Under the pieces are notes generated by a model that searched no databases, had not been told where the DNA came from, and saw only the letters and a list, made by a program, of their open reading frames with translations. A program made the translations under genes and the position numbers. A DNA stretch of 64,000 bases, from positions 620,001 to 684,000 of the forward strand of contig JANTUC010000013.1 of assembly GCA_026873275.1 (NCBI GenBank), read 5' to 3'. This document shows positions 32,657-45,109 of this stretch, in pieces. This DNA comes from Pseudopithomyces maydicus. Lineage: Eukaryota > Ascomycota > Dothideomycetes > Pleosporales > Didymosphaeriaceae. Every line of letters begins with the position of its first letter. Within the stretch, counting starts at the first letter, position 1.

Positions 32657-35600
32657 ATGTCGGAAGCTCAGGTGATCGTTCCATCCGAGACCACAGCCTC
32701 AAATAAGGAGGGTCACCAGGAACTCGTCTACGTACATCCGCGTAGTCTAAGTCATGATGAGGAGCAACAACAAGACTTCCAAAACCCATACATGACTGCC
32801 CAACCGCTAACCACGAATGAGGAAACAGCGGCCGCTGCCCAGCAATTTCATGCCCCCACGCCGCAGTACCCACAGACGTTCGATCCCCGTGCATTGCTCA
32901 ATCCTAAATCAGTTCCAAAACGTCCAGCTACCGAGCAGGAGCAAGAGCGCGGCCGAGAAGCTGGCGAGGAAGCTGGTGGTCAAGTATCGCTGGTCGAGCG
33001 TCTGCACAACGTGCATGAGCGCACCGCGTCGCCCGCGAAGAAAATCAAAACAGCCGAGAGTAACAAGAAGTCGCCTTCTGCAGCGACTTTCAAGACCGGG
33101 AGCACGCTAGATCTCAACAGCCCACGGACTATCCAATCGCCACAGACAATGCAGCCTGGTCCAGGCTCATCGATTGATCTCACGATGAGTATGTGTCTTT
33201 GTTTTGGAACGTCACGAGCGACACTAAAATGCGCGCAGGCGATGATGAGGACACTGAGATTCAGGTCGTGCAAGACAACTCCAATGAGATGATTTGCATC
33301 GGTAAGATCAAGCAGATCTATATCCAAGCTTTTAAGGTCCCTTATGCGGACCCGAAGAAACACCAGGGCAACCACGGACAGCAAGGCCGCATCAAGATTG
33401 GATTCCGCAGAGGGGGCGGCGACAGACACAATGCAATCATCGTGTGTATCGACGCTGCCCAGAGAGAGTTTGGTCGGGTTGATTCCAAGTCGGCCATCGG
33501 ATTCGCACCGCTTATAGACAACTCGAACAAAACAGGCATGTCATCGATAGCGTGGACCGATCCACGTCGGAAGAAACCTGGCGAGGGACCACCGGGCTCT
33601 GATATCAGTGCGCTGCTCAGTATGACGGTGCAGCTGTACTGTCCTCGAAAGAATGCCACCAATATTGGCAATTATCTCCTCAAGACGAAGATCTTCCTCG
33701 ATGATCCTGTGTTCGAGCTACATCGTTACGATTACTTCAACCCGCAAACTCACAGCCAATGGACCAAGGAGAGCACCACGTACCCGAACTTCGAAGCACC
33801 GCAGTACCACAATTATTCTGCCTCAAACTCGTATGTGCTGCGCTCAGTCGATGAAATCCGCAGCGATGTCCAGAACGTTTTCGACACGATCGGTGCAGTG
33901 GAGACATTGCCCCTCCGCGAACCATCCTCGCTTGTCAGGACTCCGCTCTACAAGCACCAGAAACAGGCCCTGTATTTCCTATGGGACAAGGAGCAAATCC
34001 ACGAGGGCGACGGCGCAGACCAACGTACCGACTTATTGTGGCAACCAAAGTATCACAACTCAGGCCAGAAGTTCTACCAGCACGTCATCACGGGCCAGGA
34101 AAGCCCGACCCGGCCTCCAAATTGCCGCGGCGGCATCCTGGCAGATGAGATGGGTCTTGGAAAAACTCTCAGTATTCTTTCCCTGGTTGCGGATGATGCT
34201 TCGAGGTCGGCGGCATCCGTGTTCGAGACGAAGAAGCCTGTGATCAATCCGAAGTTTTTTATACAGCCCGTCGTCAACTCGCGGGGTACGTTGCTCGTAT
34301 GTCCTCTGAGTACGATGTACAACTGGAAGGAACAGCTAGAGCGCCATTTCCCGGCTGGAAGGGGCCTCAAGTGGACTAACTATCACGGTAAATCTCGGTC
34401 GTCGTTCTCGCCTCAGGAACTTGCAGATCACGATATTGTCATCACGACATACAATATGATTTCCGCAGACTATGCGGACAAAAATGTTCCGCTGCCTCGG
34501 GTCAACTGGTTCCGTATTGTGTTGGACGAGGCTCATGCCATTCGGAATGTGAATACGAAGCAATCCGTAGCTGCTTGCTCGTTACCTGGACAGCGAAGGT
34601 GGGCTGTGACTGGAACACCGGTTCAGAATCGTCTCGATGTACATCTTCCATCGTATCCTGTTCCAACTATAATGATACTAATACTTGATAGGATCTTGGC
34701 GCACTGTTTCGATTCGTCCATCTCTCTCCTTTTGATAACACGGCAGGTTTCAATCAGTACATATTGACCCCGTTCAAGAACGCCGATCCCGATGTCGTCA
34801 CGCGGCTTCAGCTTCTAGTTAGCTCTGTCACCCTTCGACGCATCAAAGAGCGCGTGCTGGAGGTCGAGCTACCTTCACGCACCGATTCGGTTGTCAAGCT
34901 GGAGTTCTCCAAGGATGAGCGCAAGCTGCATGATTGGTTCGAACAAGACTCTTCTCGCAAAGTCAATGCGGTCACCTCTGGAGAAAAGATGGCCGGAAAG
35001 TCATACGCTCGTATTCTTACTGCTATCACTAACCTCCGACTGATCTGTGCCCACGGTCGCGATCTTCTCAATGAGGAGGCCTTGAAATTGACCGATGGAA
35101 TGACTTACGACAACCCTATGGAGATTGCCGACGATGACAGCCCTGATGCAGCGACCATCAATCGCCACCAAGCATACGATATGCTCGAACTTCTCCGCCA
35201 AACGGATACCGATGTTTGTGCCCACGCTGGTTGCCACACTCGACTTGCTTCTATAGATAACGATGAAGAGGACGAGGATGAGTCCAAGGCAGATGTCGCG
35301 GGCCACATGACATCGTGCTACCACATTGTGTGCGCGAAACACACGCGTTCACTTCGGCAAGAGCTTCTCAAGAACGCTGGCCAGGACCAGCTCACAACCT
35401 GTCCATTCTGCGACACCCGCATTTCGCAGGTCTTGTTCGAACTGCGCAACTCTGATTACTCGGCGTACATTATGGAGCAAGAACGCATGAAGCGTGACCC
35501 GAAACTCGCGAAGAAGATTGGCGTCTACACCGGACCTTCAACGAAGACGAAAGCGCTCTTGGCCGATCTCGAGGAACATCGAGCGTGGAGTCAGGCCCAC

Positions 35601-36134
35601 CCAGATGAACCGCCCATCAAGAGGTAAATAACTAATCCTCCATCCCAATATACCCACTAACAACATGCCCCCAGCGTCGTCTTCTCCACCTGGACCACGC
35701 ACCTCGACCTCATCGAAATCGCCCTCACCAACTCCGGCCACCCCCTCGTCCGCCTCGACGGCCGCATGACCCGCGAAGCCCGCAACCGCTCCCTCGACGC
35801 CTTCGACAAGGACCCCGCCGTCACCATCATCCTGGTCTCCATCGGCGCCGGCGGCCTCGGCCTCAACCTGACCAAAGCCAACAAGGCGTTCGTCATGGAG
35901 CCCCAGTTCAACCCCGCGGCGGAGGCCCAGGCTGTGGATCGCGTGCATAGATTGGGCCAGACGAGGCCGGTCACGATCAAGCGGTTCGTGATGGAGGGTA
36001 GCTTTGAGGAGAAGATGCTCGATTTGCAGAGGAAGAAGAAGGCGTTGGCGGATTTGACGATGGCGAGGGAGAGGGGGTCGAAGGAGGAGGCGGCGAGGAG
36101 GAGGCTGGAGGATTTGAGGTCGTTGTTTAGGTAG
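32657..36134 (+). CDS. SNF2-family ATPase with RING finger (Rad5/HLTF-like)
   Basis: Exons 32657-33188, 33239-34638, 34692-35623, 35675-36134; introns 50, 53 and 51 nt; 1107 aa. The start is the first ATG after a likely acceptor at 32655. N-terminal ~175 residues are disordered with DPRALLNPKSVPKRP; residues ~185-300 form a folded region before the ATPase core. Walker A is DEMGLGKT (~479), the DEAH box is VLDEAHAIRN (~607), and TGTPVQNRLDD follows. A RING-like zinc finger lies between the helicase lobes (~819-884: C.HAGC, CYHIVCAKH, CPFC). The C-terminal lobe has LDGRMTREARNRSL, GAGGLGLNL and AVDRVHRLGQTRPV. This order is that of Rad5/HLTF translocases, which act in replication-fork tolerance with PCNA polyubiquitination; the exact orthologue is not certain. 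Confidence 0.92.
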
Positions 36135-37830
36135 GGTGGGGTAGGTGAGGGAGAAGAAAGGAGGCAGGTGTAGCGGTGGGCGAAGAGTCGTAGTGAGGAG
36201 AAATATAGCGGAAGAGCCGTGGGCAAAGAGGCCCGCGTACGTCCGTCTCGACCCGGTGGACATTTGCATGGCGTACGACACGGCACGATATGAAACGGGT
36301 ATCATTTTCCTCTTTTAATATTCAATTTTTGCTCCGGATAGGAGGCTAGCCACTCCCATCCTCATTTAATGTTCTTTTCTTCCAAACGGGGTGTATGGCT
36401 GGCTGGGTGGCGATCTGCAAGACGAACGATGGGTTTCGGGGGCGTAAGCGTGGGTGTTGGCGCAGGCGTGGGCGTGGTACGGGATGGGGACTGTGTGTAT
36501 TCGTTCGGAAACCATATCAAGACTTTCATGGCACATTTTGGGCGTTGAGGCGAAGAGGTGAAGCGGGATGTGCTGCGTACATCTATACATACAGACATAC
36601 ATACATATACACATATACCTAAATACTAAACATTTGGTATTACTACTCAGGTGTTTTGAGTGGTTCACATACATGCTGGTGCCGGTAGTTGGGTTATTTC
36701 GCTGTGATTGAAGCGTGGGATTGTTCAATGAGAGGTTCTGGGTGAATAAGAAGGGTTAAGCTTGCGAGATGGATCTTTTCTGGTCTAATGGAAAGATTAG
36801 GGGCGGTAAGGGGATGGGGATATTTTATGATATTGAACACAGCATTTCTGATGAGTCTTGAGAACTTTGATATAGGATCATTCGCCTCAAGCCATGCGTT
36901 GGTCAAAAGGGCAGTCTATATGGGCTACATACACTAAGAGATACCTAACACCTCTTACACACCAAAGCCCTACCATCAATCAACCATTCACACCCCAACC
37001 CAACCATGCTTACCTCACCCCACATATCACTAACAATCCACTCCCACCATACCTCCAATGAGCAAAGCGTCCCCGGCCGGTGCGAGATGCAAGGTGCGCT
37101 CCCGCTCCGACCCATCTTCCGCACGAGCCGCCTTCTCCGCCGCCGCTCTCGGCCGCGCACATATATCTACTGCGCGGGCGGCGCGCCCCATTGCTTCACC
37201 CGGTTTCTGTTTCTCACACCACGCAAGAGTAGAATATATGTAAAACGTATATACATACGGATGGTTGGCATCGACGATGCATGTTAAGAAGTGGGGACGG
37301 ACTGTGGAGAACGGGTATTCGGGTGGGCGGAAGCGAAGCGAGGCCGGGGTGAGATGGGGTGAGGGCGGCCGAGGTCTGGGGAAAGAAAGCTTCGATGGAC
37401 GTCTCAGGGTGGCTTTTACAAGATCTATTGATTTGAAGAGATTGATGGGCGTTAGGTGAGGCTGTGAGGTGCGGGTGGGATGTTGGTGTGTGATGAAGGT
37501 ATGGTAGACGAAAGAGGAAGAGCAAGGACCAAACCAATGCCTCGCAAGCTTGAAGAAGCCACGGTATAACACAGAGCGAGCGCTTCGCGAAGAGTTGGGA
37601 CACAAAGACAAATGATGAAAAGGCGACACGGCAGGACAAGATCGGGTTACAGACTGAGACTGGCTGCAAAAGAAGGCAGTCAGGCAAATGCAAGCAGGCG
37701 CGTCGATTTCTCTATGGACTCGAGTTGTAACGTCGTATTATTCTAACAAGCTCGCAGATAGGCCACCAGAACATCGGTTCTGCAGGTCGCAGCACCGTCA
37801 GATTTTCGCCCCCACCACAATCATCGCCGT
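36135..37830. other. Intergenic between convergent genes, 1.7 kb
   Basis: Both neighbours end here. Several short tracts of tacataca/tatgtat occur around 36580-36610. ORFs at 37030-37629 and 37214-37693 (minus) overlap in different frames without any recognisable protein. Confidence 0.5.
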
Positions 37831-39513
37831 CTACGTGGTGTAGATAAAGTCGGGGCGGACGTCGCCGAGGTCGCGGATCTCTTGCTCGCTCTTTCCCTCG
37901 ACGAGGTAGTCGCGCCTGCCCGTCTTGCGCATGTGGTTCTCGCGCTTCAGCATCACATGCGTGATGACCGTTCCTCCGAACAGACACACAAACATGTATC
38001 CGAGCACAGTGCCGTGGCCGGTCCAGTAGCGAGGCTTCTGCGGCGCCATGTAGATGTTGGAGGAGACCACTCCGTTCATGTTACCCCAGCCAACGACTAT
38101 GCCGACCATGACACCGCGCTTGAGCGAACCCTCGACGTTGTTCGATGCCCATGTCAGCGTGTTCGGGACCGTCGGGTAGATGCCAGCCGCTCCCAGAAAG
38201 GTTCCGGCGTACTGGACGTGAGGGTTCTTGCTGGCGAGCAACATGGCGAAGCCGACGCAGCCGATCAGAGACACGACCATGTTGGAGTAACCACGGAACT
38301 TGGTGCGGTCGGCGAACCATCCGATAAAGACCGTCATGGCCGCGGCAACGGCGTACGGGGGCACCGACATGAGCTGCAGACGGGTTCCGGCGTAGCCCAT
38401 GCCCTGGAGAATGGTAGGTAGGAAGAGCGAGAACGAGTACAGCGGGCACAAGCATCCCATGTACTGCAGAGCATAGACCCATGTCTTCCAGTCCTTGACC
38501 GCCTGAAACACGAACTTGCGGCTGATCTTCTCCTCCTCGGCACGAGTCTGGTTATCAGCGCGGAGACGACGCTGGACGCGAAGCCTCTCATCGGGCGTCA
38601 GGAAACTGGCTGTGTCGGGGAAGTTGAAAACCATCTTCCAGCAGAAGAGACCCACGAACACGGTCATGAGACCCTCAAGAATGACTACCATGTGTTAGAC
38701 GATTCACATTTCAATATAGGCTGAAAGACTCACAGATCCAGCGCCAGCCCTCGTAGCCTCCAACGCCTTCCATCTGGATGATAGCGGCGGCAAGAAGACC
38801 TCCGAAAGATCCAGCGAGAGCAGCAGCGGAGAAGAAAAGAGCAGCGCGGAAACCAAGTTCCTGGCGTTTGTACCAGCAACTGTGCAGCGTTAGCGACAAA
38901 TTTAGATGCAAAAGTCCAAGATCGAAATACTTACGAGAGGTAGTAGTTAACACCAGGGAACAAGCCAGCTTCGGTGAGACCCAGGAACCATCGGCAGGCC
39001 AATAGACCGGCTTGGTTCTGGACACAACCCATGACGGTCATGATGGCACCCCACGAAATGATGATGACGGTAAAAAAGACACGCGGCGAGTAGCGCTTCA
39101 GAAGAATATTCGTAACGGGTTCAGCACCGGCATAAGAGATGAAGAAAATAGTCAAAGCGTTGTTGTAGTCACGCCCAACCATGCCGATGCCAGTCTCGAG
39201 CCTGGCTGTTTTCGCATTTCCAATGTTGGTACGGTCCAGAAAAGACAACAGATACAGAAGCGAGAGCCATGGGACGAGCCAAAGATCGATCTTCCACACT
39301 AGTGCTTTGTCCTAAGACGGGTCAGTAAACAAACCATGCCGTGGAAGAGGTGGGAGGTCGTACAAGGCGGGCGCGCTCCTCGTCACTCTTTCCGGCATCG
39401 GGATCTGGCAGATCATCATAGTATTCGCCAGGAGAGCTAGTGCTATTGCTCTCGAGCTCGTTGGAGACAATGTGTCCCTTCTCGGTGACGAGTTCGGGCT
39501 TGTCGGCGGCCAT
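37831..39513 (-). CDS. MFS permease, allantoate/nicotinate (Dal5/Tna1) type
   Basis: Exons 39364-39513, 38935-39311, 38734-38879, 37831-38684; introns 52, 55 and 49 nt; 508 aa. A 12-helix anion:cation symporter family protein in the plasma membrane. Typical signatures in order: WKIDLWLVPWLSLLYLLSFL and DRTNIGNAKTARLETG (helix 1 and following loop), CRWFLGLTEAGLFPGVNYYLS (helix 4), CWYKRQELGFRAALFFSAAA (helices 5-6), and FIGWFADRTKFRG between helices 8 and 9. The N-terminal 50 residues are acidic and cytosolic (YYDDLPDPDAGKSDEE). Family members carry allantoate, ureidosuccinate, nicotinate, biotin precursors or small organic acids; substrate cannot be assigned from sequence. No catabolic gene lies beside it. 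Confidence 0.92.
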
Positions 39514-42500
39514 CTTGATGGAGATGATGGAAGACGAAGGACAGCTATCAAGAACATCAAGGGAGGAAGGCCAGGGTATTATTATACTGCCAACTCTGTC
39601 CTTCCTGGGCTGCAGCAACAGAATATCATCTACCGGGATTGCCTAGCGGCATGCACCCCATGGGGACGGTTGGATGGGACGAGCGTCTGCAGTCCGTTCG
39701 CTGCTTGGCTCGCGGCGGCCTGGTGGCTGTTATGGCGAGCCGAAACAGGAACAAATTGTCAGCCAGATTCACCCCTGGAACACCAAGACCCAGACCAAAC
39801 CGAGGGCAATGGTTGTGCAACCTTGGGTCCAAGCTGAAGCTGTCATCGTGTCTGTCAGATCGTGTCACACAAGAATAGCTGGAGCTTAACAGAGCAAAGC
39901 CAACAGTGTCAAATTCCATGTGCGACTGGGACCTATCTTCACACCCACGTTCCGCAACCTGCAGGGCCTCCTCTAGCATCGCTGTATCCCTCAACAACAA
40001 CCCACTGCCGGTCATTCGTCCATCTACGTAGAAGGCATCGGGCCAAGCGCTTCCTTCGGGCAGGTCAGATGTTCCAGAACAGACTGGCTGGCGTCGAATC
40101 CGCTGCTGGGCGTTATCTTGTCGATTCTCGAAAAACGCCACCCAAGCCCTTGGCAACAGCGCCTTCAGGCATGTAAGGATTAACGCAGCAGGCTGCGCGT
40201 ATTTGCATCCACGCGAGCGACGAAGCTTTGCCCAGCAATTCCACGCAACGAGAAGCCACGCCGCAAGCTTCCGGTGCGAAATTTAACATCTCACGATAGC
40301 CTCGTGGTGTTGACCTTTGCTCGACGATGCTGGCACACGGTCTTTCCCCACACCAGGCTCGCGGAGGCGGGCAATATAGCCATCTTGGCTGTTTCTAGCG
40401 CTATATGCCCCGCCCTCCGCTCCTCTCGTTCGCTCGCCCTCCCTCTCCGCGCTTGTCTGGCGCCAGCGCCGCAAAATTAGAATGCCGCCGCTGCTTACAG
40501 CTTAGACACAGCCGATGCATATCGGATAAATGGAAGCCGGGCCTGCTTCAATTCGCTCGCAAACATGCCATGCGCTGACACGAAGCGGATTGGTGCGCTC
40601 GTCCGCAAATCTTTCCCTTTGATTGCTTAACACATCGTGTGTGCCATGGTCACAAACGCCGTGGGACACCGAACCTGGATCACGGCGCACCGGGAACCAG
40701 TCTACACGTGGAAGTGCGGCTACGGATCACGGCTCGGTGTTTCTTGGTGCGAGCAAGAGGTGTCGCGGGGCAAAGGATGCGGGATGCGAGAGCGGCATCG
40801 GAGGCGGTCTTTGCGTGCGAGAGCCCTCGCTGCGTTTCCAAGTGTCAGACTCGTCGCCCAAGATGATGTGCGTGGTAGGAGTCAGCGACAACCAGCTCAT
40901 TACCCAAGCGACCGGTCGGTCGAGGGCAGCCTGCAATATCGACTGCGGTGTAAGCGCACACGCAGGGGCGGTAGGGCATATATATGAAGGGCATCCAATT
41001 AACTTTGCACCCAGACCACCTCGATAACCTGCGTCGCAGCTCATCTCATCTTACGCCCTGGCCAGGCTCCTCCCGATTACCATGTTCTTGCGATGAATGC
41101 TAGCAAGTAGGGCTACGTGCGTACGTACAACTGCCATCTACCGTACAACTCTCCATTCAGGCGGTAGTATGTGCATGTATACAGTATGTATGTATCTACT
41201 CCGCCGTGCGTCCACCTCCCTCAACGTCGTCACCCTCATCAAAATTGGAATTCCAGGCCGTATTGTAGTATGTAGTACCGCCAAATCGAGGCCATGTGCC
41301 CTGTCGCGTGAACCACGGATCGCCTCGCAACACGATTCCCGCATCCCTCAAATAATCTACACATGAAACAGCCACGCACGCACGCACTCACTCAGCCAGA
41401 TAGGTATGTAAGCAGGTATCTATCCATATATCTACAATATGTAACTATGTGTGTACGTATCTCCTCCCTCCAATCCAATTCCAAACACGCCCCCGGTAAG
41501 CGATGCGGCGTAAGTATCCAGCGACGCGTAGCCCACGCACGCTCGAGATCAAGATCCCCGCCCTAATCACCGCAACACGAACGCAAGGCAAGGTTTCTCG
41601 CTAGATCATCTACATAAGCGTCCCACGGTTTCCAGCCCGCATCGTCTTACTAGCTAGACTATACAAATCGATTCACAACAAGAGTTCGAGAACTTGCGGG
41701 TCATCTTTCGCCCGTGGGTAAATATATACATACTCACATGCTCTATATACAGCTCAGTGTGTGTATGTACGTAGAGCACGCAAACCGCGCATCTCCATTT
41801 GACCAGCTGGCTAGCTGGCTAGCTAGCGGTAGGCTGTATGTAGCCCGCCCCGCCACACCCGTCCGTGAGTGCTGCTAGCGCATGTAAGGTGGCGGCGTGG
41901 GCGCGAGGATGGATCGGTCCGCTTTCCTATACGATGCGATGCACGGTTGAAAATGTAGAGTTTATCGGTTTTTCTATTTGCTTTGTTTTATTTTGAGCTG
42001 GGTCGCTGGGTGGACGTACATGTGTGGAGGTAGTAGCTACGTGTATTTGTGTGCGCGAGGGTGAGGCGCTGGGGGAATTGCACGTGTGTAGAAGTGTTGT
42101 ATAGGAACGGAGTGGATATAGCGATTGTCGCATGTTCGTCTCGATGGATGGAAAGATCGGGATTCCCAGACTAGTCTGGTGACTTGTGGAAAGAATCGAA
42201 TTGGTTAAGAGATGGTTTGGGATTGTGCTGATGTACCGTTCCCGTTGTCTTTTCGATACTGGATGGTGCGACACTCAGTAATATTTTACTATAGACGGAG
42301 TAGGGTTATTGAAGCGCTCTTAAAAGTTGGGCAGAGTATGTGTGTTTTTATTGAGTCATGTGGAGCGATCAAAAGCTACTAATTCGGAGAGACGAATGTG
42401 GGATAAAATGCAAACATCTATGTCCTGTCTTGTTAGAATTACAGGTAGGAAATATACTGATATACATTCACGCCCTGTACATATTTATAATTCGATGGAA

Positions 42501-43462
42501 GAGTTTAGCAGGGTATGTATCTCTCGAATGAATTCAGCGCTACCTCATTTCCGTTTAGATGTCAACAGGTCTGGAGTTTCGCGCGGCAGATAGAGTGCCT
42601 GGAATGCGCGTTTTGAAAGTAGTTTTGAGTTATGATGGAATGATTCGAGATGGCCTCGTCATACAAACCGTTGTCGTACACGATGAAAGGTAGGGTGGAG
42701 GTTTGGACGTCCGCATGGTGCGTAATCATGAGAGCTGTGGATGGTGGAAACGGGGGGCTAGTCAGGGCATGTATGATGCATATGTACTACCGCTACCTTT
42801 TTGGTGTGCGTTACTGGTAACGGCGATTAATAAGTTCGACACGTGCTACTTGTTTCATGACTTAGATCTGTTAATAGCTAAAATTTCTCCAAAACTCATG
42901 CCTGGCTCAGATTCAAAGCGCTTGTTTCGAATTTTGATATATATAATGAGGTGCTGAGATTGTGAGTCAAGACCAACGTGTAATTGATGAACGATGCTTG
43001 GTATGTGTAGGGGGTAGAGATATATATATACATGTGACTAGCATGTAAGAAAACGAAGGAAAGATTATGGTAGAAGCTGAGTAGAAACGTCATACACTGC
43101 TTCTCCAGCTGCTTCACCATCGACGTGATAAACCTAATCCGATCACATAACATAGCAAATCGAATGCCAGGAGTGAATCCAAACAGTCGATCTCGTCATA
43201 TGAATCGTTCGCGCGTGGACACCATGATGCCAAACTCACTCCCCCACAAACATCTCAAAGGCCATGATACTTACACATCTCAACACTATACCAGCGACAA
43301 ATCACTTCCCCCACCATCAAGCAGATACACCATTGCTCATGAAATACCCCCTCGTCAGCAGACTAACTACCATCATCATACCCACAACCTCTTTTCTACT
43401 CATCTCCTCTATCCACCCCTTCGTCTCCTGCCTCCTCCCGCATCTTCACATCCCCCTCCAAA
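39514..43462. other. Gene-poor block, 3.9 kb
   Basis: Longest stretch without a supported gene. Short ORFs on both strands conflict and none shows a family motif, signal peptide or spliceable partner. It contains tatgtat-type simple repeats (41170-41200, 41400-41450), a CTGGCTAG repeat (41805-41827) and (TA)n near 43020. It ends at the start of a secreted PAN-like protein, a context common for fast-evolving accessory genes. Confidence 0.5.
41805..41827. repeat. CTGGCTAG simple repeat
   Basis: Two full AGCTGGCT units plus a partial AGCTAGC, partly palindromic. Not near a called gene. Confidence 0.7.
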
Positions 43463-44939
43463 ATGGTCACCATCGACGCTATCCTCCTCACAGCCGCAAC
43501 TTCCCTCACCCTCTCCTCAAAACGCATTTCGCACCACGGCTTCCCCCTTGCAACTTACCTCTCACGTGCCCACGCGACTCCGGATGCGTGGCGAACAGCG
43601 CACAGGATAATGAGTACGTGGTTACGTGTAATATGGATTTTTATGGAGGCGATTTGTATTTGACGCAGACGGAGACATTGGAAGAATGTTTGTTGGCTTG
43701 CTCGTAAGTATATATTACTTTTACATTTATTTTCATTCTGTTCTATTTCCTCTTTCGCTTTGTATGTTTTTTTGTAGGTGATGTGAGGTTTGGTGGTAGA
43801 AAGAGAAAAGAAAAGAGAGGTGGAAAGAGTGGGCGTATGAAATCGAGGGGTGATGATTGGTTGGGTTGTGGGCGGTGTTGGGGATTGAGGGTAGGGTAGG
43901 ATGGTTGGTATACTGTGCGCCCAATGAGAGATTGGGAAAATAAGTTCCTGCTACACCGTGTGGCATAAGTAAAGATTGGCAGGCGGTTCGAACCGTGGGA
44001 GGAGGGTGGTTTGCTGGGAAGAGTATTTAAAGAAGTCTCTGTGACTTTGGGAAATCCACTCTTTTCCAGAAACTTCTTACTGAACGCAAAAGATAGCCAG
44101 GATCTTCCAAGCCTCCAGAATGATTTCAAGCGTGCTGCTGTTGCTCTTGTAAACAGATTCCCGTTTCCATGTCTCTCTTATTCCGGATATGTTTTCAACA
44201 CGGCTAACACCCTTTGATAGAACTGCGAACCTCTGCATTGGCGTAAGCTACAAGGGGAAAAACTGCTACCTCAAGCGGGAGATTGCAAGCCATGACGATG
44301 GATACGGGTACGTAACTCCCGTCCATGAACTTAGACACAAATGCGGCGTCTCATCTTCTTTACCCATGTTCACCTCATGTAGCCACGAAGCATTGCTACT
44401 AACGGATTCATAAACAGCATACGCCCAGAATACCCCTACAAGAATGCCTGTTCTTTAGCAGAAGTCGACACATACTGCGAATACGCAGGATTCCCCTATA
44501 AAGCAGGGTGCTTTTCTTCCATCACTGAAGCACCAAAATACGTTGTCAGATGCGGTACGCGTACCCTCTCCTCTTCCTTCTTCCCCCTCCCTACCTAAAG
44601 TATCTCAGCTAACATCTACCTCCCACCTAGGCCGCGGCATGTACGGCGGCGACGCCGGCATGGAGCCGACAGAGACGCTCGCCAAGTGCATTGAAATGTG
44701 CCAGAATGCGGGTAAAGGCAAATGGGGTGCGCCGAACTGTGTGGCGGTTGCCTGGAGGATCAACCAGCCGATGACGCCGGAGGGGTGGGGAACCTGCTAT
44801 ATGAAGAACAGGTTAGGCGAGACGCAGTTTAAGCTTGATGAGACGAGTGAGTATCCTGATTTTCTGTTGTAATGCAAGTGGCGATGGGCTGACTGAAGTA
44901 TTAGCTGTGATTTTGCTGGGGGATGAGAACAGTTTGTGA
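43463..44939 (+). CDS. Secreted Cys-rich protein with two PAN/apple-like repeats, apparent one-base frame break
   Basis: Exons 43463-43703, 44221-44307, 44418-44554, 44631-44846, 44905-44939; about 238 aa. A hydrophobic N terminus (AILLTAATSLTLSS) followed by Lys-Arg suggests secretion with possible Kex2 cleavage. Two repeats share one pattern: VVTCNMDFYGGDLYLTQTET with CLLACS and NCYLK, and VVRCGRGMYGGDAGMEPTET with CIEMCQ and TCYMK. This Cys spacing with YGGD is the fungal PAN/apple-like fold, used for carbohydrate or protein binding. Exon 1 changes frame at the C5 run 43543-43547; one extra C gives HHGFPPCNLPLTCPRDSGC. The first intron is 517 nt, very long for this window, and holds an acceptor (TTTTTTTGTAG, 43777) directly abutting a second GTGATG donor. 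The last short exon is the least certain. Confidence 0.75.
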
Positions 44940-45109
44940 AGAGGATGCCTAAGTACTTTTTTGTGTGGAGTTGGTGGGGAGGGTATAAAATCCTACACAT
45001 GGACTGACGAGTGCTTCGATTATTTAATGTTTATTCATTTATTTATTTTAATTATTCGTTCTTTAGAAATCTCGTAGCACATGCAATCGTTTCAAAATAC
45101 GTCATGAAT

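Noticed and set aside
39626..40156. 176-codon minus ORF upstream of the permease
   Set aside because: No motif, unusual composition, lies in the permease promoter; competing frames on the other strand.
43910..44000. Possible tRNA with GGTTCGAACC near 43985
   Set aside because: A T-loop-like motif is present but no matching acceptor stem, D-arm or anticodon arm could be built around it.
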